Source of the DNA: an uncultured Erwinia sp.
Lineage (GTDB): Bacteria > Pseudomonadota > Gammaproteobacteria > Enterobacterales > Enterobacteriaceae
DNA: 39,851 nt
Assembly (NCBI GenBank): GCA_946221915.1
Contig: CAMIKG010000044.1
Span: 1-39,851 of the forward strand
Reading direction: 5' to 3'
Shown here: piece after piece, positions 1-6,880 of the stretch
How positions within the stretch are numbered: position 1 is the first letter of the stretch
How the letters are laid out: every line of letters begins with the position of its first letter
Notes under the pieces: generated by a model
Told to the model about the DNA's origin: nothing
Database searches by the model: none
The model's input: only the letters and a program-made list of their open reading frames with translations
Translations under genes and position numbers: made by a program

Positions 1-845
1 CCCGCCGCGACTTCGATGATGTCCCCCGGGCGCAGGGCATCGACCGCTACCGTTTCGCGCCGCTCGCCGTGCAGGCGTACTGCTTCATCGGGCTTCAGCG
101 CCATCAGGGCGGTTACGCCGCGTCGCGCGCGTCCGGCGGCAAAGGCTTCCAGCCGCTCCCCCAGCAGGAACAGCAGCAGCACCATCGCCGCTTCCGCGCT
201 GGCGCCAATAAACAGTGCGCCAGTGGCGGCGATGGTCATCAGGGTTTCGATGGCGAAAGGCGTGCCGCTGCGGATGAACTGCAGCGCTTTGCGACCCACG
301 GGCCAGATCCCCGCCAGAGTCGTGGCGATAAACGCAAGGCGGCCGCTGGTGGCGTCGATGTTGCTGAGTAACCAGCTGGCCAGCATCATCAGGCTGACCA
401 GGAGAATGGCGCGGTTTTCCTGCCAGAAGCTGGCATCAGCGGTGTTGCCCTGTGGGCTTTTCAGCCGGAAACCGGCCTGAATAACGGCCTGCTCAACCTG
501 CTTGCGGATGTCCTGTTGTGCGCTGACCACCAGTTTTTCGGTCGCAAACAGAACGCGCGCATGGTTGACACCCTCCAGCCGCTGTACGGCGGTTTCAATT
601 TTGCGTGCGCAGCTGGGACAATCCATGCCGCTGATTTGCCAGCTAAAGCGTTGCCCGTCGGCGGGTAGCTCACCCTCGTCGTCGGCGGTATCGCCTGAGC
701 TGCAGCCGCTTTCCTGGCAGCAGGTATCTGGCGTACTGGCGGCGGAAAGGGTGGTGATTTTCTGGATAACCGGACGTGCCACGCTGCTGCATGCCGGTTT
801 GTTCGCTGCTTTGCGTTTGCTGCAGCAGGAAGTGTGTTGATGCAT
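1..845 (-). CDS. zntA: Zn(II)/Cd(II)/Pb(II)-exporting P1B-type ATPase ZntA (N-terminal part, runs off the left edge)
   Basis: The gene reads leftward from ATG at 843-845 with GGGAGG five bases upstream, and the frame stays open to base 1, so about 281 N-terminal residues are visible and the phosphorylation and ATP-binding domains lie outside. ZntA pumps zinc, cadmium and lead out of the cytoplasm across the inner membrane. The N-terminus carries extra Cys pairs (C7-C8 and C42-C43, plus C48), followed by a heavy-metal-associated domain with GMDCPSC at residues 73-79. Hydrophobic segments follow (AILLVSLMMLASWLL, then LAFIATTLAGIWPV), then the family segment AIETLMTIAATGALFIGA and the start of the actuator domain (RPGDIIEVAAG). 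The layout matches E. coli ZntA. It lies downstream of yhhN on the same strand but has its own metal-responsive promoter. Confidence 0.96.
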   Translation of the reverse strand, partial: MHQHTSCCSKRKAANKPACSSVARPVIQKITTLSAASTPDTCCQESGCSSGDTADDEGELPADGQRFSWQISGMDCPSCARKIETAVQRLEGVNHARVLFATEKLVVSAQQDIRKQVEQAVIQAGFRLKSPQGNTADASFWQENRAILLVSLMMLASWLLSNIDATSGRLAFIATTLAGIWPVGRKALQFIRSGTPFAIETLMTIAATGALFIGASAEAAMVLLLFLLGERLEAFAAGRARRGVTALMALKPDEAVRLHGERRETVAVDALRPGDIIEVAA

Positions 846-895
846 AGCGCCTCCCGAAGAGTCAGAAATGGCGGACGTGCGCCCGCCTTTCCTTC

Positions 896-927
896 ATCCT
901 ACACTCTGGAGTCAACTCCAGAGTCAA
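896..927 (-). promoter_or_regulatory. ZntR-activated zntA promoter with 22-bp dyad
   Basis: On the minus strand, a TTGACT -35 box (922-927) and a TAGGAT -10 box (896-901) are separated by 20 bp, the over-long spacer typical of MerR-family activated promoters. The spacer region is filled by a dyad at 903-924 with perfect 10-bp arms (ACTCTGGAGT and ACTCCAGAGT around TG). This is nearly identical to the E. coli zntA ZntR operator as I know it, so Zn/Cd/Pb-dependent activation by ZntR is inferred. zntR itself is not in the window. Confidence 0.93.
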
Positions 928-962
928 GCGTCAGATGCGAATTTTTCTCAACAGCCGTCCGC

Positions 963-1589
963 TTACAGCCACAGTGAACGCACAATCAGGAAGTGCCCGG
1001 CAAAGTAGCAGGCAGCGACAATGGCGCGATCGGCAGCGAAACGTCGGCGATAATGGCTGAAAAACCAGACGGCATTGGTCAGCAGCAGGAACAGCGAACC
1101 GGCCAGCAGGGTAAAGCTGTACGCCGTTGGGTTGAAGTAGTATTGCTCCGCCGCCAGCCACAGCATCACCAGCGTCATGCCAATAAAGGTGCATACCGGC
1201 CAGCGCAACTCTTCCAGCCGTGTCCACAGGGTGGCGATCAGCAGCATGCCGATAATCAGTATCACCAGTGGAATCGGCCAGAAGAAGCTGAAGGTCATAT
1301 GACTGGCAAAGCTGATGGTATACAGCAGGTGGGAGAGGAAAAAGGCGCCGATGGCATACATCAGCCGTTGTTGCGGCAGCAGCGTCAGCGTGTCGCCCGC
1401 CAGCGTCGCCAGTAGTCCCAGCAGGATCAGGTAGTCGCTGGTGTTAAGCACCGGCGCCTGCCAGGCCCAGGCGAGTAACAGCAGCATGGTGACGGGTTTG
1501 AATACCCAGCGCTGCCATTGTGGGCCGCGATAGGTGGCATCGACATATAGCCAGCCCGAAAAGAGCACGGCTAAAAAGGACCAAAGCAT
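963..1589 (-). CDS. yhhN: YhhN family (TMEM86-like) inner-membrane protein
   Basis: A 208-residue protein composed almost wholly of hydrophobic helices, for example MLWSFLAVLFSGWLYV at the start, then PVTMLLLLAWAWQAPVL and FFWPIPLVILIIGMLLIATLW, which suggests about eight membrane segments. Length and position next to zntA match E. coli YhhN. The family also contains eukaryotic TMEM86 lysoplasmalogenases; the bacterial substrate is not established and no activity is claimed here. The start has AAGGA about six bases upstream. The gene is co-directional with zntA, 117 bp apart, but the zntA promoter lies in that gap. Confidence 0.9.
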   Translation of the reverse strand: MLWSFLAVLFSGWLYVDATYRGPQWQRWVFKPVTMLLLLAWAWQAPVLNTSDYLILLGLLATLAGDTLTLLPQQRLMYAIGAFFLSHLLYTISFASHMTFSFFWPIPLVILIIGMLLIATLWTRLEELRWPVCTFIGMTLVMLWLAAEQYYFNPTAYSFTLLAGSLFLLLTNAVWFFSHYRRRFAADRAIVAACYFAGHFLIVRSLWL

Positions 1590-1782
1590 AGATTTTCCTT
1601 TTTTATGGCGGACGCAGGGCCTGAATTGTCAGGGCCTGGCTGTCCGAATCAGCACTGTTTTTCCCCGAAATAGCGATCTCAGTTTAGGTTATGGGAACGA
1701 GATGTGACAATCAGCATCCTCCGGTTGTATGCTTTTGCCCGGCCAAATTTATTCACTGTCGACCAGAGGAGACGAGAGAAAC

Positions 1783-2139
1783 ATGAGCAAACCACCGCTA
1801 ATTTTTTTCATCGTGCTGGCGATCATTGCCATTCTTGCCACGCGTCAGTTTATTAAGCAGCGGCGTGAGAAGGCGGTTAATGATGCGTCGCCGTTACGTT
1901 CGTTACCGGTTGAGGTGAAAACCAAACGCGAGGTTTCCGTTTCCAGCCGGCGTTCGCGTCAGCGTGAGGTGATCCCGCTGGAGGAGATGCGCTATGAGGC
2001 CTGGTTTCATCCGCTGAATGGTGCGGGCGATTTTAAGCTGGTGTTGAGCGCTGAGGATTATCATCAGCTGGATAAAGGCGTGAAGGGCAAGCTGCAGGTG
2101 AAGGGGACGCGCTTTGTGAGTTTTACGCCTGCGGTTTAG
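1783..2139 (+). CDS. yhhM: DUF2500 family protein YhhM
   Basis: A 118-residue protein with one N-terminal membrane anchor (PPLIFFIVLAIIAILATRQF, residues 4-23) and a basic, soluble C-terminal part ending in KGKLQVKGTRFVSFTPAV. It matches E. coli YhhM (119 aa) in size, anchor and position. I chose the ATG at 1783 because AGAGGAG lies just upstream and the anchor then starts at the N-terminus; an in-frame upstream ATG at 1729 would add 18 residues and lacks support. Function unknown. It is transcribed divergently from yhhN and toward yhhL. The upstream gap contains a 9-bp direct repeat (CAGGGCCTG) near 1615-1642 of no known role. Confidence 0.85.
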   Translation: MSKPPLIFFIVLAIIAILATRQFIKQRREKAVNDASPLRSLPVEVKTKREVSVSSRRSRQREVIPLEEMRYEAWFHPLNGAGDFKLVLSAEDYHQLDKGVKGKLQVKGTRFVSFTPAV

Positions 2140-2241
2140 GGTTTTGTGTGGCGTCGCCTGACTGATCGAAATATTCATGCTGAAACGGTTGACAGACCCA
2201 GGGTGCCTGAAACGGAGGCAGCAACACACAAGTCTGAAGCG

Positions 2242-2348
2242 CAGGGAGTCCGGTCAGCAGAGGAAAGCGTCCCGCGCCATGGACGGCGCGGGCCGAGCTG
2301 TCATGGATGACAGATTTTGCGTCTTTCCGGAGCTGACCGGATTCCCTG
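2242..2348. repeat. 107-bp palindromic intergenic repeat, copy 1
   Basis: The element is bounded by 17-bp inverted arms (2242-2258 and 2332-2348, one mismatch, CAGGG at each outer end). Inside are a second hairpin (CCCGCGCC/GGCGCGGG around ATGGAC, 2270-2292) and a third (CTGTCAT/ATGACAG). Its reverse complement aligns without gaps along the full 107 bp with the element at 27526-27632. The outer arms differ between copies, but both arms change together so that pairing is kept. It sits between the convergent genes yhhM and yhhL. I do not recognise it as REP, ERIC or a boxA element. The rest of the 2140-2407 gap shows nothing else. Confidence 0.85.
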
Positions 2349-2407
2349 AGCAGTTGCAGAACTAAACGCGAGGCCCTGAAATGACGGTCAACCAGCGGAC
2401 GAGGTTA

Positions 2408-2677
2408 TTACTGCTTTGGAAAATGTTTTTTCTGCCACGCCAGCAGTTCAAAGACGCCAAAGAAGAAAATTTTCGCCTGGGTGACTTTGCTCAGTTTTGG
2501 GCCATCTTTTGGCTGAGTGGCGCGCAGCAGTACCAGCTGCAAACCGTGCATCACCACCATAAAGAACAGCGCGACATCAACGAAATACTTCAAAGGCTTA
2601 GGAAACGGCTGGACGATATTCAGTAACAGAAAGGCCCAGACGCACAGCATCAGCAAACGTCCCAGATTAAGCAGCAT
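2408..2677 (-). CDS. yhhL: DUF1145 family small membrane protein YhhL
   Basis: An 89-residue protein with two hydrophobic helices (LLMLCVWAFLLLNIV and VALFFMVVMHGLQLVLL) and the conserved C-terminal block FFGVFELLAWQKKHFP, matching E. coli YhhL in length and sequence pattern. Three consecutive ATG codons lie at the 5' end (2683, 2680, 2677). AAGGAG ends one base before the first, so the third ATG has the usual spacing and gives exactly the E. coli length of 89 aa; I chose it. It overlaps the 3' end of rsmD by 11 bp, which suggests translational coupling. Function unknown. Confidence 0.88.
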   Translation of the reverse strand: MLLNLGRLLMLCVWAFLLLNIVQPFPKPLKYFVDVALFFMVVMHGLQLVLLRATQPKDGPKLSKVTQAKIFFFGVFELLAWQKKHFPKQ

Positions 2678-3272
2678 CATCATTCTCCTTGTGGCTGGTC
2701 TGACGCACATATAAACGGTAAGCCACCTGACCGGCGATTTTTTCGCGATGCAGATGCCAGTTGGCCGGCACGGGCGGCATACCGTTTTCCACTTCACTTT
2801 CTACGTAGATCAACGCGCCTTCCGCCAGCCAGTGTTGACTTTCCAGCAGGCTAATCGTCTGCTCCAGCAGTCCCTTACGAAACGGTGGGTCGATAAACAC
2901 CAGGTCATGCGCCTCGCCGGGTTGCGCCAGCCAGCTCAGGGTGTTGGTGTTGATCACCTTGCCGTGGGCTGCGCCCAGCGTCACCAGATTTTTCTCCAGC
3001 TGCTGTGCCACCGGACGTTCCAGTTCCAGCAGGGTGGCTGACGCGGCGTGGCGCGACAGTGCTTCCAGTCCCAGCGCCCCGCTACCGGCAAAGCAGTCGA
3101 GGCAGCGTGCCTGCTGAATATCCGGCGCCAGCCAGTTAAACAGGGTTTCGCGTACCCGATCGGTGGTGGGACGTAAACCGGCGCTGTCCGGTACGGGTAA
3201 TTTACGGCCGCGCCACTGGCCGCCAATAATGCGAATCTGTCCGGCGCCATTGCCGCGAGGTCGTTTGTTCAT
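2667..3272 (-). CDS. rsmD: 16S rRNA (guanine(966)-N(2))-methyltransferase RsmD
   Basis: RsmD transfers a methyl group from S-adenosylmethionine to N2 of G966 in 16S rRNA of the assembled 30S subunit. The 201-residue protein has the class I methyltransferase pattern: RPTTDRVRETLFNWL, then the SAM-binding loop CLDCFAGSGALGLEAL, and the catalytic motif IV as DLVFIDPPF. Length is close to E. coli RsmD (198 aa). It is divergent from ftsY, as in E. coli, and leads an rsmD-yhhL pair with overlapping ends. No clear Shine-Dalgarno sequence precedes the ATG at 3272; the protein start MNKRPRGNGAGQIRIIGG fits the family. Confidence 0.96.
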   Translation of the reverse strand: MNKRPRGNGAGQIRIIGGQWRGRKLPVPDSAGLRPTTDRVRETLFNWLAPDIQQARCLDCFAGSGALGLEALSRHAASATLLELERPVAQQLEKNLVTLGAAHGKVINTNTLSWLAQPGEAHDLVFIDPPFRKGLLEQTISLLESQHWLAEGALIYVESEVENGMPPVPANWHLHREKIAGQVAYRLYVRQTSHKENDDAA

Positions 3273-3458
3273 GATTTTTACAACTCTGTATAAATTGTTG
3301 CGTAGTTTAACGGGCTAATTGCCACGAAGAAACGTAAAAAGGGTGCAGGTGTTGCCGTGCACAGAAAGTGTTAGACTAAGAGACTAATTATCAGGTTATT
3401 TTCTGACCCGGCGACACAAGTCCGCGGGGTTTTGGCCAGCGAGGAGTGTGGTTGCACA

Positions 3459-4967
3459 ATGGCAAAAGATAAAAAACGTGGCTTTTTTTCCTGGCTGGGA
3501 CTGGGGCGCAATGAGACGCCAGAGCCGCAAGAGGAACAAAAAGAGGCGTTAGAGGAGCAGCAGCTTGCGGCTGAGCAGGCTGCGGAAACCGAGCGCGCGG
3601 CAGAAGCCGAGCGTATCGCCGCTGCCGAACGGGCAGCGGAAGAAGCGCGTGCAGCAGCAGAAGCTGAACGCGCGGCAGAAGCAGAGCGTGTCGCCGCCGC
3701 CGAACGTGCAGCGGAACAGGCGCGAGCAGCAGCAGAAGCTGAACGTGCTGCAGAAGCCGAGCGTGTCGCCGCTGCCGAACGTGCAGCGGAAGAAGCGCGT
3801 GCATCAGCAGAAGCTGAACGCGCGGCAGAAGCAGAGCGTGTCGCCGCCGCCGAACGAGCAGCGGAAGAAGCGCGTGCAGCAGCAGAAGCTGAACGCGCAG
3901 CAGAAGCCGAGCGTGTCGCCGCCGCCGAACGAGCAGCGGAAGAGGCGCGTGCAGCCGCCGAAGCTGAACGCGCGGCAGAAGCAGAGCGTATCGCCGCTGC
4001 CGAACGTGCAGCAGCCGAACCCGCGCAAGAGCAGGAACGTCCAACCAAAGAGGGGTTCTTCGCCCGTCTGAAACGCAGCCTGGTTAAAACCCGGGAAAAT
4101 CTGGGTTCAGGATTTATCGGATTGTTCCGCGGCAAAAAGATCGACGACGATCTGTTTGATGAGCTGGAAGAGCAGTTGCTGATCGCTGACGTTGGCGTGG
4201 ACACCACACGACGCATCATCAGCAGCCTGACGCAACAGGCGAGCCGCAAGCAGCTGCGCGACGCTGAAGCGTTGTATGGCCTGCTGAAAGCAGAAATGTC
4301 GCAGATTCTGGCTAAAGTGGAAGAGCCGCTGGATGTCGCGGGTAAAACACCGTTTGTCATTCTGATGGTGGGCGTCAACGGCGTGGGGAAAACCACCACC
4401 ATTGGCAAGCTGGCGCGTCAGTATCAGGCGCAGGGCAAGTCAGTGATGCTGGCGGCAGGCGACACCTTCCGCGCGGCGGCGGTGGAGCAGCTGCAGGTCT
4501 GGGGCCAGCGTAATGATATTCCGGTCATCGCCCAGCAGACCGGCGCGGATTCCGCATCTGTTATTTTTGACGCCATCCAGTCCGCGCAGGCGCGCGGCGT
4601 GGATGTGCTGATTGCAGACACGGCAGGTCGTCTGCAGAACAAAGCACATCTGATGGAAGAGCTGAAAAAGATCACCCGTGTGATGAAAAAGCTGGATGAC
4701 TCCGCGCCACACGAAGTGATGCTGACTATCGATGCCAGCACCGGGCAAAATGCTATCAGCCAGGCGAAACTGTTCCATGAGGCTGTTGGACTGACCGGCA
4801 TCACCCTCACCAAGCTGGACGGCACCGCCAAAGGCGGGGTGATTTTCTCGGTGGCGGATCAGTTTGGTATCCCAATCCGCTATATCGGCGTGGGTGAAGG
4901 TATCGAAGATTTGCGGTCATTTAAGGCCGACGATTTTATTGAGGCACTGTTTGCCCGAGAGGACTAA
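3459..4967 (+). CDS. ftsY: Signal recognition particle receptor FtsY
   Basis: FtsY is the membrane-associated GTPase that docks SRP-bound ribosomes at the SecYEG translocon. The 502-residue protein begins MAKDKKRGFFSWLGLG, the amphipathic N-terminal motif of the E. coli protein, which decides the start at 3459 (GAGGAG at 3441-3446) rather than the in-frame TTG at 3432. Residues 19-200 form the acidic A domain, here mostly a 25-residue repeat. The N domain follows (FARLKRSLVKTRENLGSGF), then the G domain with P-loop GVNGVGKTT (residues 305-313), DTFRAAAVEQL, DTAGR and TKLDGTAKGG. It heads the ftsYEX operon, with ftsE starting 5 bp after its stop. Unusual point: nearly identical repeats in the A domain. 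Confidence 0.97.
   Translation: MAKDKKRGFFSWLGLGRNETPEPQEEQKEALEEQQLAAEQAAETERAAEAERIAAAERAAEEARAAAEAERAAEAERVAAAERAAEQARAAAEAERAAEAERVAAAERAAEEARASAEAERAAEAERVAAAERAAEEARAAAEAERAAEAERVAAAERAAEEARAAAEAERAAEAERIAAAERAAAEPAQEQERPTKEGFFARLKRSLVKTRENLGSGFIGLFRGKKIDDDLFDELEEQLLIADVGVDTTRRIISSLTQQASRKQLRDAEALYGLLKAEMSQILAKVEEPLDVAGKTPFVILMVGVNGVGKTTTIGKLARQYQAQGKSVMLAAGDTFRAAAVEQLQVWGQRNDIPVIAQQTGADSASVIFDAIQSAQARGVDVLIADTAGRLQNKAHLMEELKKITRVMKKLDDSAPHEVMLTIDASTGQNAISQAKLFHEAVGLTGITLTKLDGTAKGGVIFSVADQFGIPIRYIGVGEGIEDLRSFKADDFIEALFARED
3633..4007 (+). repeat. Five 75-bp in-frame tandem repeats in the ftsY A domain
   Basis: Five successive 25-residue units of the form AAEEAR-AAAEAER-AAEAER-VAAAER (residues 59-183) differ only at a few positions (Q for E in unit 2, S for A in unit 3, I for V in unit 5). 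A degenerate partial unit precedes them. DNA copies are nearly identical, so unit gain or loss by slippage or recombination would keep the frame. The units predict a long, highly charged helix or coiled coil linking the membrane-binding N-terminus to the NG domain. The array also leaves the opposite strand open, creating spurious Ala/Ser/Arg-rich antisense frames. Confidence 0.93.
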
Positions 4968-4972
4968 TTAGG

Positions 4973-5641
4973 ATGATTCGCTTTGAAGAGGTCAGTAAGG
5001 CTTATCTCGGCGGTCGGCAAGCGCTGCAGGGGGTGGATTTCCATCTGCGCCCGGGGGAAATGGCGTTTCTGACTGGTCATTCCGGGGCAGGGAAAAGTAC
5101 CTTGCTGAAGCTGATTTGTGGCATTGAGCGGCCGAGCGCCGGGCACATCTGGTTCGGCGGCCACGACATTAGCCGCCTTAAAAACCGTGAAGTGCCGTTT
5201 TTGCGTCGGCAAATCGGCATGATTTTCCAGGATCACCATCTGCTGATGGATCGTACGGTGTATGACAACGTGGCGATCCCGCTGATTATTGCTGGCGCCA
5301 GCGGTGAAGATATCCGCCGTCGCGTCTCTGCGGCGCTGGATAAAGTTGGCCTGCTCGACAAAGCGAAAAGTTTCCCGATCCAGCTTTCTGGCGGTGAGCA
5401 GCAGCGCGTGGGCATCGCCCGTGCGGTGGTGAATAAGCCCGCCGTGCTGCTGGCCGATGAACCGACCGGTAACCTCGATGAAGCGCTGTCGGAAGATATT
5501 CTGCGCCTGTTCGAAGAGTTTAACCGCGTAGGCGTCACCGTCCTGATGGCTACCCATGATATGGGGCTGATTGCGCGGCGCAATTACCGCGTGATGACGC
5601 TGAGTCAGGGACGTCTGCACGGAGGCCATTATGGTGAATAA
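4973..5641 (+). CDS. ftsE: Cell-division ABC transporter ATP-binding protein FtsE
   Basis: FtsE is the cytoplasmic ATPase of the FtsEX complex, which acts at the septum and controls peptidoglycan hydrolysis through EnvC in enterobacteria. The 222-residue protein shows Walker A GHSGAGKST (about residues 36-44), the Q-loop near IGMIFQDHHLL, the signature LSGGEQQRVGIARA, Walker B VLLADEPTGNLD and the switch His in MATHDMG. Length equals E. coli FtsE. The ATG lies 5 bp after the ftsY stop, with GAGAGGA inside the ftsY end as ribosome-binding site, and the 3' end overlaps ftsX by 11 bp. Confidence 0.97.
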   Translation: MIRFEEVSKAYLGGRQALQGVDFHLRPGEMAFLTGHSGAGKSTLLKLICGIERPSAGHIWFGGHDISRLKNREVPFLRRQIGMIFQDHHLLMDRTVYDNVAIPLIIAGASGEDIRRRVSAALDKVGLLDKAKSFPIQLSGGEQQRVGIARAVVNKPAVLLADEPTGNLDEALSEDILRLFEEFNRVGVTVLMATHDMGLIARRNYRVMTLSQGRLHGGHYGE

Positions 5642-6614
5642 GCGCAATAAACGCCCGGCGGCAGCGAAAAGCAAACAGCCAGCGAAGAGTCGCGCGCTGA
5701 AGGGCGGCTGGCAGGAGCAGTGGCGCTATGCGCTGCACGGCTCACTGTCCGATATGTGGCGTCAGCCGCTGGCGACGCTGCTCACGGTGATGGTGATTGC
5801 CATCTCGCTGACGCTGCCAAGCGTCTGCTATATGGTGTGGAAAAACGTCAGTCAGGCCGCCGATCAATGGTATCCGGCGCCACAGCTCACGGTCTATCTC
5901 AGCAAAACGCTGGATGACGATGCCGCGGAAAACGTGATTGCCCAGCTGAAGCAGCAGGATGGTGTTGATAAGGTTAATTATCTTTCGCGTGAAGAGGCGA
6001 TGGGTGAATTCCGTAACTGGTCCGGCTTTGGCGGTGCGCTGGATATGCTGGAGCAAAATCCGTTACCTGCTGTAGCGATTATTACGCCGAAACTCAATTT
6101 CCAGAGTTCGAACACGCTGCAAACCCTGCGTGAGCGCGTGGCGGCAGTGCAGGGTGTGGATGAAGTGCGCATGGACGACAGCTGGTTTGCCCGGCTGGCG
6201 GCGCTCACCGGGCTGGTGGGGCAAATTGCGGTGATGATCGGCATTCTGATGATCGTGGCGGTGTTCCTGGTGATCGGCAACAGTGTGCGGCTGAGCATCT
6301 TTGCCCGTCGTGACACCATCAACGTGCAGAAACTGATTGGCGCGACGGATGGCTTTATCCTGCGTCCCTTCCTGTATGGCGGTGCTCTGCTCGGCTTTAG
6401 CGGCGCGTTATTGTCGTTAATTCTGTCGGAAGTGCTGGTGCTGCGTCTTGAGTCAGTGGTGGCGCAGGTAGCGGCAGTGTTTGGCACCACGTTCCGCATC
6501 AGCGGTCTCTCCTGGGATGAGAGCCTGCTGCTGCTGCTGATTGCCGCGATGATTGGCTGGATCGCCGCCTGGCTGGCGACTGTTCAACATTTACGCCGTT
6601 TTACACCGCAGTAA
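5631..6614 (+). CDS. ftsX: Cell-division protein FtsX (permease-like subunit)
   Basis: FtsX is the inner-membrane partner of FtsE. The 327-residue protein (E. coli 352) has a basic cytoplasmic N-terminus (NKRNKRPAAAKSK), a first membrane helix (about residues 45-65, TLLTVMVIAISLTLPSVCY), a large periplasmic loop, and three C-terminal helices (QIAVMIGILMIVAVFLVIG, GGALLGFSGALLSLILSEV and LLLLLIAAMIGWIAAWLA). The periplasmic loop between helices 1 and 2 is where EnvC docks in E. coli. It overlaps ftsE by 11 bp and so is probably translationally coupled. rpoH follows after 266 bp with its own promoters. Confidence 0.96.
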   Translation: MVNKRNKRPAAAKSKQPAKSRALKGGWQEQWRYALHGSLSDMWRQPLATLLTVMVIAISLTLPSVCYMVWKNVSQAADQWYPAPQLTVYLSKTLDDDAAENVIAQLKQQDGVDKVNYLSREEAMGEFRNWSGFGGALDMLEQNPLPAVAIITPKLNFQSSNTLQTLRERVAAVQGVDEVRMDDSWFARLAALTGLVGQIAVMIGILMIVAVFLVIGNSVRLSIFARRDTINVQKLIGATDGFILRPFLYGGALLGFSGALLSLILSEVLVLRLESVVAQVAAVFGTTFRISGLSWDESLLLLLIAAMIGWIAAWLATVQHLRRFTPQ

Positions 6615-6631
6615 CCCCGCGACATATTTTT

Positions 6632-6640
6632 TGCTATAAT
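6632..6640 (+). promoter_or_regulatory. Extended -10 promoter upstream of rpoH
   Basis: TGCTATAAT is a perfect extended -10 element (TGn plus TATAAT) only 18 bp after the ftsX stop. The -35 position (about 6612-6617) is poor, as is normal for extended -10 promoters. Inferred to be a distal sigma-70 promoter of rpoH, producing a leader of about 235 nt. Confidence 0.65.
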
Positions 6641-6676
6641 CTTCCTCTGCTGCGAGAGAGTATGCCGCAGAGGAAG
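6641..6676 (+). other. 10-bp inverted repeat at the start of the long rpoH leader
   Basis: CTTCCTCTGC (6641-6650) and GCAGAGGAAG (6667-6676) are perfect reverse complements with a 16-nt loop. The first arm covers the expected start site of the extended -10 promoter. No U-run follows, so it does not look like a simple intrinsic terminator; it may be a stabilising 5' hairpin or a protein site. Confidence 0.6.
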
Positions 6677-6752
6677 TGCTGATTTATCTCCCTTCTGTCT
6701 GCGTCTGCTTCCCTCATCCGCACGGTGTGTGTAAAATATGCACCGCTAAATT

Positions 6753-6779
6753 GAACTTGTGGATAACTTAGTCGTCGAA
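6753..6779 (+). promoter_or_regulatory. Sigma-E type rpoH promoter (P3-like)
   Basis: GAACTT (6753-6758), a 15-bp spacer and GTCGAA (6774-6779) fit the extracytoplasmic sigma-E pattern. E. coli rpoH P3 has the same GAACTT followed by GTGGATAA at an equivalent place. It would raise sigma-32 synthesis during extreme heat or envelope stress. Confidence 0.72.
6758..6766 (-). promoter_or_regulatory. DnaA box in the rpoH promoter region
   Basis: The reverse complement of TGTGGATAA is TTATCCACA, the perfect DnaA box. It lies inside the sigma-E promoter spacer. A second, imperfect copy (TGTGGATGG) lies near 6824-6832. DnaA binding at rpoH P3/P4 is known in E. coli; the same role here is inferred. 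Confidence 0.72.
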
Positions 6780-6880
6780 TCAGCACATATTGCTTTCGAT
6801 TTCCGCAGGTAAATCACGTAGTGTTGTGGATGGCGCGAAGGAATCGCGTGGCAACTGGCATATTCACAGAGAGGGTTTGA

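Noticed and set aside
16..840. Plus-strand frames at the left edge (154 and 112 codons)
   Set aside because: They are opposite zntA, whose minus-strand frame carries the GMDCPSC metal site and ATPase segments.
2177..2365. 62-codon frame between yhhM and yhhL
   Set aside because: Lies across the 107-bp palindromic repeat; no ribosome-binding site.
3371..4408. Long antisense open frames (up to 345 codons, Ala/Ser/Arg-rich) opposite ftsY, plus a Gln/Lys-rich frame on the same strand
   Set aside because: They arise from the stop-free 75-bp repeats of ftsY; composition is low-complexity, no ribosome-binding site, and ftsY is certain.
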